The position numbers and the translations under genes are program-made. Source: Solirubrobacter sp035555675 (GTDB lineage Bacteria; Actinomycetota; Thermoleophilia; Solirubrobacterales; Solirubrobacteraceae). Taken from it: a DNA stretch of 64,000 nt. The stretch's first letter is position 1; the number at the start of each line of letters is the position of its first letter. The DNA is taken from positions 1 to 64,000 of the forward strand of contig DATMGH010000203.1 of assembly GCA_035555675.1 (NCBI GenBank), given 5' to 3'. This document shows positions 34,672 to 41,604 of this stretch, in pieces. A model generated the notes under the pieces. The model ran no database searches and was not told the DNA's origin. It saw nothing but the letters and a program-made list of their open reading frames with translations.

Positions 34672-35783
34672 GCGAGCACGCCCCGACGCCGTTCACCGTG
34701 TTCGGGTACTCCGACCTGCTGCGGATGCCGGACCCGCCGTGGCTGATCGACGGACTCCTGCCCGGCAACGGGCTCTCGGTCCTCTACGGCGCGCCCAAGA
34801 GCGGCAAATCGTTCATCGCGATCGACTGGGCGATGTCGATCGCCAGCGGGCGATCATGGCTCGGGCGAGCCGTCCAGCGCGGCTGGGTGCTCTACATCGC
34901 CGCGGAGGGCGTCGGCGGCCTGAAGGCGCGAGCTCGCGCCTGGCACGACACGCACGACAAGCCGACGGACGACGATCTTTGGATCCGGTGGCTGCCCGAG
35001 GCGGTCGATCTTCGCAACCGCGAGCAGATCGAGCGCGCGCGGAGCACGATCGCCACGCTGCCCGAAGCGCCGCGGCTGATCGTGGTTGACACGATGGCGC
35101 GCACGATGCCCGGCGGCGACGAGAACGCCGCCCGCGATGTCGGCGAGTTCATCGCCGCACTCGACCTCCTGCGCGCAGGGCAGGCCATCCTCGTCGTACA
35201 CCACGCGGGCAAGGCCGGCGACAGTCACCGCGGCTCGAGCGCGCTGCGCGGGGCCGCCGACCTCATGGCGAGGGTCGAGCGCGACGACCGTGGCCCGAAG
35301 CTGACGCTCGCCTGCGAGGACATGAAGGACGCCGCCGAGTTCGAGCCGATCCCTCTCCGGCTCGAGCCAGCCAGTGACTCATGCGTGATCTCGCTCCAGC
35401 TCGAAACGGTCGAGGCCCGCGACGATCTCCATGACCGGGTCCTGGACTTCATCCGCGCCGACGGCCCTGTCTCGCAGAACACGATCGAAAAGAAGGTCGA
35501 GGGCCGCGCGACCGAGATCCGCAGAGCCCGCGTAGCGCTCGCGGACGCCAACCTGATCCACAAGCCCGGCCGCGGCTGGGAAGTGCGTCCCAGCGACCGG
35601 GACGCACTTGGGACGCACCCGTTTCCGGCACTCGCGGAGGAGGTGCGTCCGGCCGGGGGGAAGAAGACGAAGTCTTCCCCGGTCGGGACGCACCCCGAGC
35701 CCGCGTCCCGCGTCCCGCGTCCCGACATCCCGGACGTACCCGGCGCACCCGAACTCCCGCTCGACACCGAGGCCGACCGATGA
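34668..35783 (+). CDS. RepA-like AAA/RecA-fold helicase-type ATPase
   Basis: 371-aa member of the RepA/DnaB-type RecA-fold family used by plasmids, phages and integrative elements. It has 'WLIDGLLPGNGLSVLYG' leading to Walker A GAPKSGKSF, LYIAAEG, Walker B RLIVVDTMAR, the conserved VVHHAGKAG motif and a GSSALRGAADL Arg/sensor segment. A C-terminal winged helix (HDRVLDFIRADGPVSQNTIE) follows, then ~60 Pro/Arg-rich residues whose DNA carries five GGGACGCAC-type repeats. It probably unwinds or organises the element's origin. Coupled by ATGA to genes on both sides. Confidence 0.88.
   Translation: MSEHAPTPFTVFGYSDLLRMPDPPWLIDGLLPGNGLSVLYGAPKSGKSFIAIDWAMSIASGRSWLGRAVQRGWVLYIAAEGVGGLKARARAWHDTHDKPTDDDLWIRWLPEAVDLRNREQIERARSTIATLPEAPRLIVVDTMARTMPGGDENAARDVGEFIAALDLLRAGQAILVVHHAGKAGDSHRGSSALRGAADLMARVERDDRGPKLTLACEDMKDAAEFEPIPLRLEPASDSCVISLQLETVEARDDLHDRVLDFIRADGPVSQNTIEKKVEGRATEIRRARVALADANLIHKPGRGWEVRPSDRDALGTHPFPALAEEVRPAGGKKTKSSPVGTHPEPASRVPRPDIPDVPGAPELPLDTEADR
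35583..35693. repeat. Cluster of iteron-like repeats within the RepA-like gene
   Basis: GGGACGCAC or its complement occurs at 35583-35591 (-), 35599-35607 (+), 35610-35618 (+) and 35685-35693 (+), with an 8/9 match at 35643-35650 (-). The last 40 bp also contain a GGGGAAGA...TCTTCCCC hairpin. The encoded peptide is low complexity, so DNA-level constraint is plausible. Candidate origin of replication or initiator-binding region. Confidence 0.6.
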
Positions 35784-36028
35784 GTCGGACCTGGACGTGC
35801 CTGCGCTGCGGGGTCGACTACGCCAACCGCCCGGACTGGTTGAACCCCTTCTACTGCGGCGAGCGCTGCGACGCGGAGCAGCTGGCCGAGTGGATCGCCG
35901 CACACTCGCGGAGTAGCCAGCTCGCCTTCGAGGCGGCGAACGGCACCAGGCCGTCCCCGAACGACCCCGATCGGCGGCGGCAGAGCACCGTCGGCAAGCG
36001 GGCGGGACGCGGAGGGCGGTCGCGATGA
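35780..36028 (+). CDS. Small zinc-ribbon protein
   Basis: 82 aa: TWTCLRCGVDY and FYCGERCDAEQ give a CxxC...CxxxC-type Cys4 knuckle in the first 32 residues; the rest is basic and disordered (RRRQSTVGKRAGRGGRSR). ATG 35780 overlaps the RepA-like stop and its own stop overlaps the next ATG. It is probably a DNA-binding accessory of the replication module. Confidence 0.68.
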   Translation: MSRTWTCLRCGVDYANRPDWLNPFYCGERCDAEQLAEWIAAHSRSSQLAFEAANGTRPSPNDPDRRRQSTVGKRAGRGGRSR

Positions 36029-36366
36029 CCGAGACGACAGCGCGATCGTGCGCGGTGTGCGGCCGGTCGATCGACCACATGCGCGGCGACGCGCACACGT
36101 GTGGCGCTCGCTGTCGGCGCGAGGCAAGCCGACGCCGACACGGCATCCTGATCGAGCGCGCTGCGACTTCGTGCGCACATTGCGGCTCCGAGATCACCGG
36201 CCGCCGCCGTGACGCCGTGTACTGCGGGCCGCGCTGCAAGCGACTCGCGGCCCGCGAACGGCTCGGCGCACGCATCGCCGCCGCGTCGAGCGCCGAGCCG
36301 CAGCGTCACGACCTCGCAGCGACGAGGGCAGCGAACCTGAAGCGCGCGCAAGGGGCGGCCCGATGA
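36025..36366 (+). CDS. Double zinc-ribbon protein
   Basis: 113 aa with two tandem Cys4 units: SCAVCGRSID...HTCGARCRREASRR and SCAHCGSEITG...VYCGPRCKRLAARE. The repeat within one protein, and its likeness to the single ribbon encoded immediately upstream, suggest duplication of a small 'CxxC...CGxRC' module. Coupled by ATGA at both ends. Confidence 0.7.
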   Translation: MTETTARSCAVCGRSIDHMRGDAHTCGARCRREASRRRHGILIERAATSCAHCGSEITGRRRDAVYCGPRCKRLAARERLGARIAAASSAEPQRHDLAATRAANLKRAQGAAR

Positions 36367-36545
36367 CCGGCTTCGTCCTCGGACGCGAGTGGGTCGAGGC
36401 CAGCCGCATCCGCGAGGCCACCGGCTGGAGCCAGCGGAAGACGCAGCGGGTGCTGGACCGTCTACAGCGCCGCGAGCTGGTCGAGCGCACGATCCGCGCC
36501 GACGGCGTCCCGCTCTGGCGGCGTACCGACGGGAGGCGCCCGTGA
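36363..36545 (+). CDS. Minimal winged-helix protein
   Basis: 60 aa: a helix-turn-helix (VEASRIREATGWSQRKTQRV) with a short wing (VERTIRADGVPLWRRTD). ATG 36363 overlaps the zinc-ribbon stop; the stop overlaps the next GTG. Likely a repressor or a helper of excision. Confidence 0.65.
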   Translation: MTGFVLGREWVEASRIREATGWSQRKTQRVLDRLQRRELVERTIRADGVPLWRRTDGRRP

Positions 36546-36757
36546 GCGCCCACACGATCGACGTCGCGGCCGTCCCGCGGCTCGCGCTGACCATCGAGGA
36601 AGCGTGTGCGGCCCTCGGCTGCGGATGGGACTTCTGGCGAGCGCATGTCGAGCCCGAGTTGCGCGTCGTACGGCGCGGCCGCAAGAAGCTGGTCGCGGTC
36701 GCCGAGCTTCAACGTTGGCTCGACGAGAGCGGGGAGAAGGTGCTCGAGCGGCGATGA
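36542..36757 (+). CDS. Excisionase-like helix-turn-helix protein
   Basis: 71 aa with the MerR/Xis-type pattern: RLALTIEEACAALGCGWDFW (helix-turn-helix), then the 'ELRVVRRGRKKLVAVAELQRWL' wing and last helix typical of excisionase-family HTH proteins. GTG 36542 overlaps the preceding stop. It is the last gene before the integrase, the usual place for a recombination directionality factor. Confidence 0.72.
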   Translation: MSAHTIDVAAVPRLALTIEEACAALGCGWDFWRAHVEPELRVVRRGRKKLVAVAELQRWLDESGEKVLERR

Positions 36758-36846
36758 CACAGGGACAGCTACCCCGCACACGCAGAAAACCGCTGCAAAT
36801 CAACGGGTGCGCGCCATGTGCGCGCCAGCTGGGCAACGCCGACCGG

Positions 36847-36891
36847 GTCGGGTGCGAGCGCTCGCGACGCGACCCGACAGGGCGGTGTCGG
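36847..36891 (+). promoter_or_regulatory. Overlapping, mutually exclusive hairpins before the integrase
   Basis: GTCGGGT (36847-36853) can pair with ACCCGAC (36872-36878), enclosing palindrome GAGCGCTC; alternatively CCGACA (36874-36879) can pair with TGTCGG (36886-36891). The two folds share 36874-36878. Just upstream, TGCGCGCC is repeated twice 11 bp apart (36808-36828). Candidate attenuator or integrase arm sites. Nothing else is seen in 36758-36983. Confidence 0.4.
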
Positions 36892-36983
36892 CCCAGCCCC
36901 GACCCGGGCACCCCCTCGCGGATGGGACCCGCCGCGCGCGCTCTGGGACTCCAGGTCTGTCACGCGCGGCCGTCACTCCCCGG

Positions 36984-37085
36984 TTCGACATCTCGTCGCG
37001 GGCGCTGTACCGTCGGCTCGAACAACGAAAGCGCCCCGGCGCGGTTGCAGCCGCCCGGGGCATGGCCCAAGAGGAGTAGAGCCTC
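36984..37085 (+). promoter_or_regulatory. Integrase promoter and twin of the structured leader
   Basis: TTCGAC (36984-36989), 18-bp spacer, TACCGT (37008-37013). Outer stem GCCCCGG (37033-37039) with CCGGGGC (37055-37061); inner stem GCGG (37041-37044) with CCGC (37051-37054), loop TTGCAG. The ribosome region GAGG (37071-37074) can pair with CCTC (37082-37085) next to the ATG. Same order as the leader at 28684-28750. Confidence 0.6.
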
Positions 37086-38318
37086 ATGAGCAAGTCGAAC
37101 CCTACGCGGTCGCGTTCGTACGAAGGGATCCGCGTCCGCCATTCGCGGTCGTGCCGAGTGCACTCCGCTGGCCGTTGCAACTGCGAGCCGTCGTACGAGG
37201 CCTGGGTCTTCCTGAAGCGGGAGAATCGGAAGCTGCGCAAGACGTTCAAGTCGCTGGCTGCCGCGAAGGCGTGGCGGGCGGATGCGTTGGCGGCGGCGAA
37301 CCGGGGTAAGCTGCGCGGGCCGGTGTCGACGACGCTGCGGCAGGCGGCGGACGCGTTCTTGGAGGGCGCCGAGAAGGGCGAGATCCCGACGCGTTCGGGG
37401 AAGCGATACAAGCCGGCGACACTGCGCGGGTACCGGCGGGCGTTGCGGTTGCGGGTACTGCCGAAGCTCGGCGACATGAAGCTTTCGGACGTCACGCGGG
37501 CCGACGTGCAGGACCTGGCGGACAAGCTGACCGGAGCGGGGCTGGCCGCGTCGACAGTGCAGAACACGCTCGACCCGGTCCGGAAGATCTTCGATCGCGC
37601 CGTGAAGCGGGATCTGGTCGCGGTCGATCCGACGGAAGGGCTCGAGTTGCGCCGGCCGGACGGGCGGCGGGATCGGATTGCGTCGCCAACGGAGGCGGTG
37701 AGGCTGCTGGCGGCGCTGCCGGACGCTGAGCGGGCGTTGTACGCGACGGCGATGTACGCCGGGCTGCGCCGCGGGGAGCTGCGCGCGTTGCGTTGGGACG
37801 ACGTCGATCTGCCCGGACGACGCATCAACGTCGAGCGTGGCTGGGATGACGAGGAGGGCGAGCAGGACGGTAAGAGCGAGGCGGCTCGACGTCCGGTGCC
37901 GATCGTGAAGCCGCTGGCGCGCGAGCTGGCGGCGCACAAGCTGCGTACGGGCCGGGACGGGGACGCGCTTGTCTTCGGCTTGAGCGGGAACGAGCCGTTC
38001 TACCCGGCGACGGTCCGGCGGCGCGCGCTGGCGGCGTGGGAGGCCAGCAACGAGAAGGCGCTGAAGGCGGCAGCGGACACCGGCCAAGACCCGCAGTCGG
38101 TCGAGCTGCTGGAGCCGATCGGCCTGCACGAGTCGCGGCACACCTGCGCGAGCGGGCTGATCGCCTCGGGCGCGAACGCGAAGACGATCCAGAAGGTCAT
38201 GGGACACGCGTCGATCCAGGTCACGTTCGACGTGTACGGTCACCTGATGCCAGGCGGGCTGGACGAAGCACTGGACGCCTTCGACGCGTATCTCGACGCG
38301 AAGGCCGGTGCCCGGTGA
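37086..38318 (+). CDS. int: Tyrosine integrase of the element
   Basis: 410-aa phage-type integrase. The N-terminal arm-binding part is basic with HSRSCRVHSAGRCNCEPSYEAW, a Cys/His cluster common in actinobacterial integrases, then a SAM-like core-binding domain (TLRQAADAFLEGAEKG...). Catalytic residues: Arg in YAGLRRGELRALRW, HxxR in LHESRHTCASGL, His in MGHASIQVTF and the nucleophile Tyr in DVYGHL. ATG 37086 is set by the leader. It lies 250 bp from the tRNA-Glu att repeat and reads toward it, so it is the enzyme for site-specific insertion at 38572-38593. Its stop overlaps a decayed gene (GTGA). Confidence 0.95.
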   Translation: MSKSNPTRSRSYEGIRVRHSRSCRVHSAGRCNCEPSYEAWVFLKRENRKLRKTFKSLAAAKAWRADALAAANRGKLRGPVSTTLRQAADAFLEGAEKGEIPTRSGKRYKPATLRGYRRALRLRVLPKLGDMKLSDVTRADVQDLADKLTGAGLAASTVQNTLDPVRKIFDRAVKRDLVAVDPTEGLELRRPDGRRDRIASPTEAVRLLAALPDAERALYATAMYAGLRRGELRALRWDDVDLPGRRINVERGWDDEEGEQDGKSEAARRPVPIVKPLARELAAHKLRTGRDGDALVFGLSGNEPFYPATVRRRALAAWEASNEKALKAAADTGQDPQSVELLEPIGLHESRHTCASGLIASGANAKTIQKVMGHASIQVTFDVYGHLMPGGLDEALDAFDAYLDAKAGAR

Positions 38319-38460
38319 GGCTTTACCACACGACAACCGAGAACGCAGCTCAGAGCATCCGGCTTCCGCGACGGCCGGACGCGGGGCGAAGCGATTCGAC
38401 CGGATGAGTTGTTGACCGCGGAGTACCGTCGCGTGGCGGGTTCTCCCGGCTGCCCTGCCG
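38315..38460 (+). pseudogene. Decayed small gene beginning LYHTTTENA
   Basis: From GTG 38315 (overlapping the integrase stop) the frame reads MRLYHTTTENAAQSI and then goes out of register, ending at TGA near 38407. The next frame continues SGFRDGRTRGEAIRPDELLT. Joined, they give the start typical of small proteins opening 'LYHxTxxxxAxxIlxxGFrDG', which include ADP-ribosyltransferase-like folds. A few bases have been lost near 38358-38362. The 3' part runs into the att region. Confidence 0.45.
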
Positions 38461-38539
38461 CGGGATCGCGAATTCGTACAAGAGGGGCGAGCGCTCCCCT
38501 GACTGGCGCATCCAGTGGCGCACATCGGCCCCCGAGAAC

Positions 38540-38570
38540 GACGAAACCCGCCGGGCAAGCGGGTTTCGTC
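38540..38570 (-). terminator. Terminator of tRNA-Glu, supplied by the element
   Basis: GACGAAACCCGC (38540-38551), 7-nt loop, GCGGGTTTCGTC (38559-38570): 12 perfect base pairs immediately downstream of tRNA-Glu on its strand and just inside the element's right att repeat. Confidence 0.8.
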
Positions 38571-38571
38571 A

Positions 38572-38593
38572 AGTACCGCTACGGGGATTCGAA
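38572..38593. repeat. attR: 22-bp repeat inside tRNA-Glu
   Basis: Identical to 18846-18867. It covers the T-loop, T-stem 3' side, acceptor 3' strand and discriminator of the intact tRNA plus two bases downstream. Confidence 0.9.
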
Positions 38594-38646
38594 CCCCGGT
38601 TTCCGCCGTGAGAGGGCGGCGTCCTAGTCCCCTAGACGATAGCGGC
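38574..38646 (-). tRNA. tRNA-Glu (anticodon CTC)
   Basis: 73 nt on the minus strand. Acceptor GCCGCTA pairs with TAGCGGT (first pair G-T); anticodon arm CCGCC-CTCTCAC-GGCGG with anticodon CTC; T-arm CGGGG-TTCGAAT-CCCCG; discriminator A, CCA not encoded. The 3' part is restored by the integrated element. Confidence 0.95.
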
Positions 38647-38687
38647 AGGAATCAACCGGCGCCCAGACTAGCAACGGGCGTCGGGAG

Positions 38688-38772
38688 TGCGGCTGAGAGG
38701 ACTCGAACCTCCACGGGCGTAAAGCCCACAGGCACCTGAAGCCTGCGTGTATACCAATTTCACCACAGCCGC
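38688..38772 (-). tRNA. tRNA-Leu (anticodon CAG)
   Basis: 85 nt on the minus strand with a long variable arm (GGGCTTTACGCCC-like). Acceptor GCGGCTG pairs with CAGCCGC; anticodon arm CAGGC-TTCAGGT-GCCTG with anticodon CAG; T-loop GGTTCGAGTCC; discriminator A. 41 bp upstream of tRNA-Glu, probably one transcript. Confidence 0.95.
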
Positions 38773-38800
38773 TTGCTGCGGCCGCGAAGGATAGCGTGCC

Positions 38801-39361
38801 GTGGCGAGGGGGCTGGAGAGCGGCTGGTCCGGGTACCGACGTTACGCAGATCTTTACCTCGCGCTTGCACTTCTTAACGACAATGCCGAGCGCAAGGCAC
38901 TGACCACGCCGTCCCGGAGGTTGCCCGTGGCCGTCGCCGACCCTCGACTCCAGCAGCAGACCGAAGCGCCCCCGCAGTCCGAAGCGCCCACGCAGGAAAC
39001 CGGCACGCTGCCGAAGATCCCGGATCGGGAGCGGCGCAGAGCGTCGATGACGATGCCCCGGCTGGCCGCCGGACGCTACCTCGCGGTCGAGGACGGCGGC
39101 GACGTCGTGCTGATGGCGCTCAACGCGCCGCTGATGCGGATCGGACGCAGCCCGGCGTCGGAGATCGTGCTCGACGACGCGTCGGTGTCGCGCCGGCACG
39201 CGCTGATCACGCAACGCGGCGAGAAGACCGTGATCCTCGATGACCGCAGCCGCAACGGCCTGCACGTCAACGGGGCCCGGGTCAGCGAGGCGGAGCTGCA
39301 CGACGGCGACACGATCGTCTGCGGGCACGTGACGCTGCGTTACGTGGAACGCGTGGAATAG
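38801..39361 (+). CDS. FHA-domain protein
   Basis: 186 aa. A short helical N-terminus (YRRYADLYLALALLNDNAER) and a Pro/Gln/Glu linker are followed by a forkhead-associated phosphothreonine-binding domain (about 95-182): MRIGRSPASEIVLDD, SVSRRHALI, DDRSRNGLHVNG and DGDTIVCGHVTLRY carry the conserved GR, S/RH and N residues. It binds phosphorylated partners of Ser/Thr kinases. GTG 38801 is the best start. A small hairpin (CGGACC/GGTCCG, 39366-39381) follows. Confidence 0.88.
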   Translation: MARGLESGWSGYRRYADLYLALALLNDNAERKALTTPSRRLPVAVADPRLQQQTEAPPQSEAPTQETGTLPKIPDRERRRASMTMPRLAAGRYLAVEDGGDVVLMALNAPLMRIGRSPASEIVLDDASVSRRHALITQRGEKTVILDDRSRNGLHVNGARVSEAELHDGDTIVCGHVTLRYVERVE

Positions 39362-39392
39362 ATTTCGGACCGCAGGGTCCGCATCCTCATAA

Positions 39393-39420
39393 GATCCGTG
39401 CGCGATGTCGCGCACGGATC
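39393..39420. promoter_or_regulatory. 28-bp palindrome centred on the MFS start codon
   Basis: GATCCGTGCGCGA (39393-39405) and TCGCGCACGGATC (39408-39420) are perfect 13-bp arms with the two central bases TG; the ATG (39405-39407) of the transporter is exactly at the dyad. No ribosome site is visible upstream. It can be an operator or an RNA hairpin hiding the start codon. Confidence 0.75.
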
Positions 39421-40814
39421 ACACTCGGGTCGTCTTCTCCTCATTGCTGCTCGCGGGGATGGCGTTCGCGCTCTCGCAGACGGTCGTCTCCCCCGCGCTC
39501 CCGGAGATCCAGCGCGAGTTCGGCGCCGACGCGGCGTCGGCCGCCTGGATCCTGACCGGGTACCTGCTCGCCGCGTCGGTCGCGACGCCGATCGTCGGCA
39601 AGCTCGGCGACCTGTTCGGCCGCGGGCGGGTGCTGACCGTGGTGCTGCTGGTGTTCGCGTTCGGGAGCGTGGTCTGCGCGCTCGCGCCGTCGCTCGCGGT
39701 GCTCGTGATCGGGCGCGTGATCCAGGGCGTCGGCGGCGGGATCTTCCCGCTCGCGTTCGGGATCATCCGCGAGACGTTCCCACCGGAGCGCGTCGCGACC
39801 GCGATCGGCGGGATCAGCGCGACGTTCGGCATCGGCGGCGGCGTCGGGCTGGTGCTCGCGGGCCTGATCGTCGAAGCGCTCGACGCGTCCTGGCTGTTCT
39901 GGCTCGGGCTGATGGCGCTGCCGGCCGCGTTCGCGATCCACCGCTACGTCCCGCGCGAGCAGACGCGGCCGGACTCGCGCGTGGACTGGCTCGGCGCGGC
40001 GCTGCTCTCGGTCGCGCTCGCGTCGCTGCTGTACGGGCTCAGCAAGACGAACGCCTGGGGCTGGGGCTCGCCGCGCGTGCTCGCGTTCACGCTCGGCGGG
40101 CTCGCGGTCGGCGCGCTCTGGGTCTGGGTGGAGACGAAGGTCGACCAGCCGCTGGTGGACATGCGCGTCCTGCGCCGCCGCCCGGTGCTGATGACGAACA
40201 TCACTGCGGTCCTGGTCGGGTTCTCGATGTTCGCGTCCTTCCTGCTGATCCCGCTGCTGGCCCAGACGCCGGAGCGCGTCGGCTACGGGTTCGGCGCGTC
40301 GGTCACCGGCGCCGGCCTGCTGATGCTGCCGAGCACGCTGGTGATGCTGGTCGCCGGGCCGTGGGCCGGGCGGCTCGCGACCCGCTTCTCGTCGCGGCTG
40401 CCGCTGGTGATCGGCACCGGCGTCGGCTCGCTGGCGTTCATCTTCTACGCGCTCGCGCACGGCACCGAATGGCAGATCTGCATCGGCGGCGGGCTGCTCG
40501 GCATCGGCATCGGCTTCTCGTTCGCGTCGATGGCGAACCTGGTGGTCGAGTCGGTCCCGCGCGAGGAGGTCGGCGTCGCGACCGGGATCAACACGATCAT
40601 GCGCTCGCTCGGCGGCGCGCTGGGCGCGCAGCTGGTCGCCAGCCTGCTGACCGCGAAGACGATCAGCGGGACGCCGATCCCTGCCGAGGCGGCGTACACG
40701 GACGCGTTCGTGGTCGCGGCGATCGCCGCGGCGCTCGCGATGCTCGCCGCGCTGGCGATTCCGCGCACCGGCGGGCCGTCGCCGCAGGCGGTCACCGCCC
40801 CCGCGGCTGCCTAG
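39405..40814 (+). CDS. MFS transporter, drug:proton antiporter (DHA2/EmrB-QacA) type
   Basis: 469-aa inner-membrane exporter with about 14 predicted helices. DHA2 motif A is seen as GKLGDLFGRGRVL (about 66-78), motif C-like VIGRVIQGVGGGIFPLAFG in helices 4-5, and acidic residue D in loop 1 (EFGADAASAAWILTGYLL). Substrate is unknown; such pumps expel hydrophobic cations or toxic metabolites. Start at ATG 39405 is odd: it lies in the centre of a perfect palindrome and has no ribosome site. The next Met (residue 19) would cut into helix 1. Confidence 0.9.
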   Translation: MSRTDHTRVVFSSLLLAGMAFALSQTVVSPALPEIQREFGADAASAAWILTGYLLAASVATPIVGKLGDLFGRGRVLTVVLLVFAFGSVVCALAPSLAVLVIGRVIQGVGGGIFPLAFGIIRETFPPERVATAIGGISATFGIGGGVGLVLAGLIVEALDASWLFWLGLMALPAAFAIHRYVPREQTRPDSRVDWLGAALLSVALASLLYGLSKTNAWGWGSPRVLAFTLGGLAVGALWVWVETKVDQPLVDMRVLRRRPVLMTNITAVLVGFSMFASFLLIPLLAQTPERVGYGFGASVTGAGLLMLPSTLVMLVAGPWAGRLATRFSSRLPLVIGTGVGSLAFIFYALAHGTEWQICIGGGLLGIGIGFSFASMANLVVESVPREEVGVATGINTIMRSLGGALGAQLVASLLTAKTISGTPIPAEAAYTDAFVVAAIAAALAMLAALAIPRTGGPSPQAVTAPAAA

Positions 40815-40839
40815 GCACTGCCTGAGCTACGGTGGGGTG

Positions 40840-41604
40840 ATGCGCCGCATCGCCGCCCTTCTGGCCGGCCTCGCGCTGGTCCTCGCCGGTTGTGGGTCCG
40901 ACAACGATTCCGCCTCTTCGTCCAAGCCGCCGCTGACCGTCTCGGCCGCGGCGTCGCTCAAGAAGGCCTTCACCGAGTACGGGAGCGCGTTCGCGCCCGC
41001 GACCGTGCGCGCCTCGTTCGCGGGCTCCGACGAGCTCGCCGCCCAGATCCGCCAGGGCGTCAAGCCGGACGTGTTCGCCTCGGCCAACACCACGCTGCCG
41101 GACGCGCTCTACAGCGAAGGATTGGTCGAGAAGCCGGTCACCTTCGCGGCCAACGAGCTCGTGCTCGCGGTGCCGGCCGGCAGCTCGATCAGCGGCCTCG
41201 ACGACCTCGCCAAGCCGGGCACCACGATCGCGATGGGCTCGAAGTCGGTCCCGGTCGGCTCCTACACGCGCAAGGTGCTCGCCGGGCTGCCGGCGGACGA
41301 GCGCCAGGCGCTGCTCGCCAACGTCCGCTCCAACGAGCCCGACGTGGCCGGCGTGGTCGGCAAGGTCGTGCAGGGTGCGGTCGACGCCGGGTTCGTCTAC
41401 CGCACCGACGTCGAAGCGACCGGCGGGAAGCTCAAGGCGATCTCGCTGCCCGCGGACCTCAAGCCGCAGGTGGCGTACGGTGTCGCCGTGGTCAAGGGCG
41501 CGAAGCACCCCGAGCAGGCCCAGCAGTTCGTCGACGGGCTCCTCGACGGCGCGGGCCGCGACGCGCTCGACCGCGCCGGGTTCCTGCCGCCGCCCGCGAC
41601 GTGA
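40840..41604 (+). CDS. modA: Molybdate ABC transporter substrate-binding lipoprotein ModA
   Basis: 254-aa extracellular molybdate/tungstate receptor. Lipoprotein signal RIAALLAGLALVLAGCGSD (Cys at about 18), then the ModA signature LTVSAAASLKKAFTEYG, FAGSDELAAQIRQG, PDVFASANT and the binding-site segment NEPDVAGVVGKVVQGAVDAGFVY. ATG 40840 is preceded in frame by GTG 40837; either could be used. The stop overlaps modB (GTGA). Supplies molybdate for molybdopterin enzymes. Confidence 0.93.
   Translation: MRRIAALLAGLALVLAGCGSDNDSASSSKPPLTVSAAASLKKAFTEYGSAFAPATVRASFAGSDELAAQIRQGVKPDVFASANTTLPDALYSEGLVEKPVTFAANELVLAVPAGSSISGLDDLAKPGTTIAMGSKSVPVGSYTRKVLAGLPADERQALLANVRSNEPDVAGVVGKVVQGAVDAGFVYRTDVEATGGKLKAISLPADLKPQVAYGVAVVKGAKHPEQAQQFVDGLLDGAGRDALDRAGFLPPPAT

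Larger units (their letters stand above)
18846..38593. mobile_element. Integrative element in tRNA-Glu, phage-satellite-like
   Basis: About 19.7 kb bounded by 22-bp direct repeats of the tRNA-Glu 3' end. A tyrosine integrase lies beside the intact tRNA and reads toward it, the usual arrangement. Inside are two large phage-like proteins, a second tyrosine recombinase, a RepA-like ATPase with flanking small DNA-binding and zinc-ribbon genes, a Xis-like protein, and several cargo genes. I find no capsid, portal, large terminase, tail, relaxase or conjugation gene. It may therefore be a satellite, a reduced prophage or a small replicating element mobilised by a helper. Confidence 0.85.
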
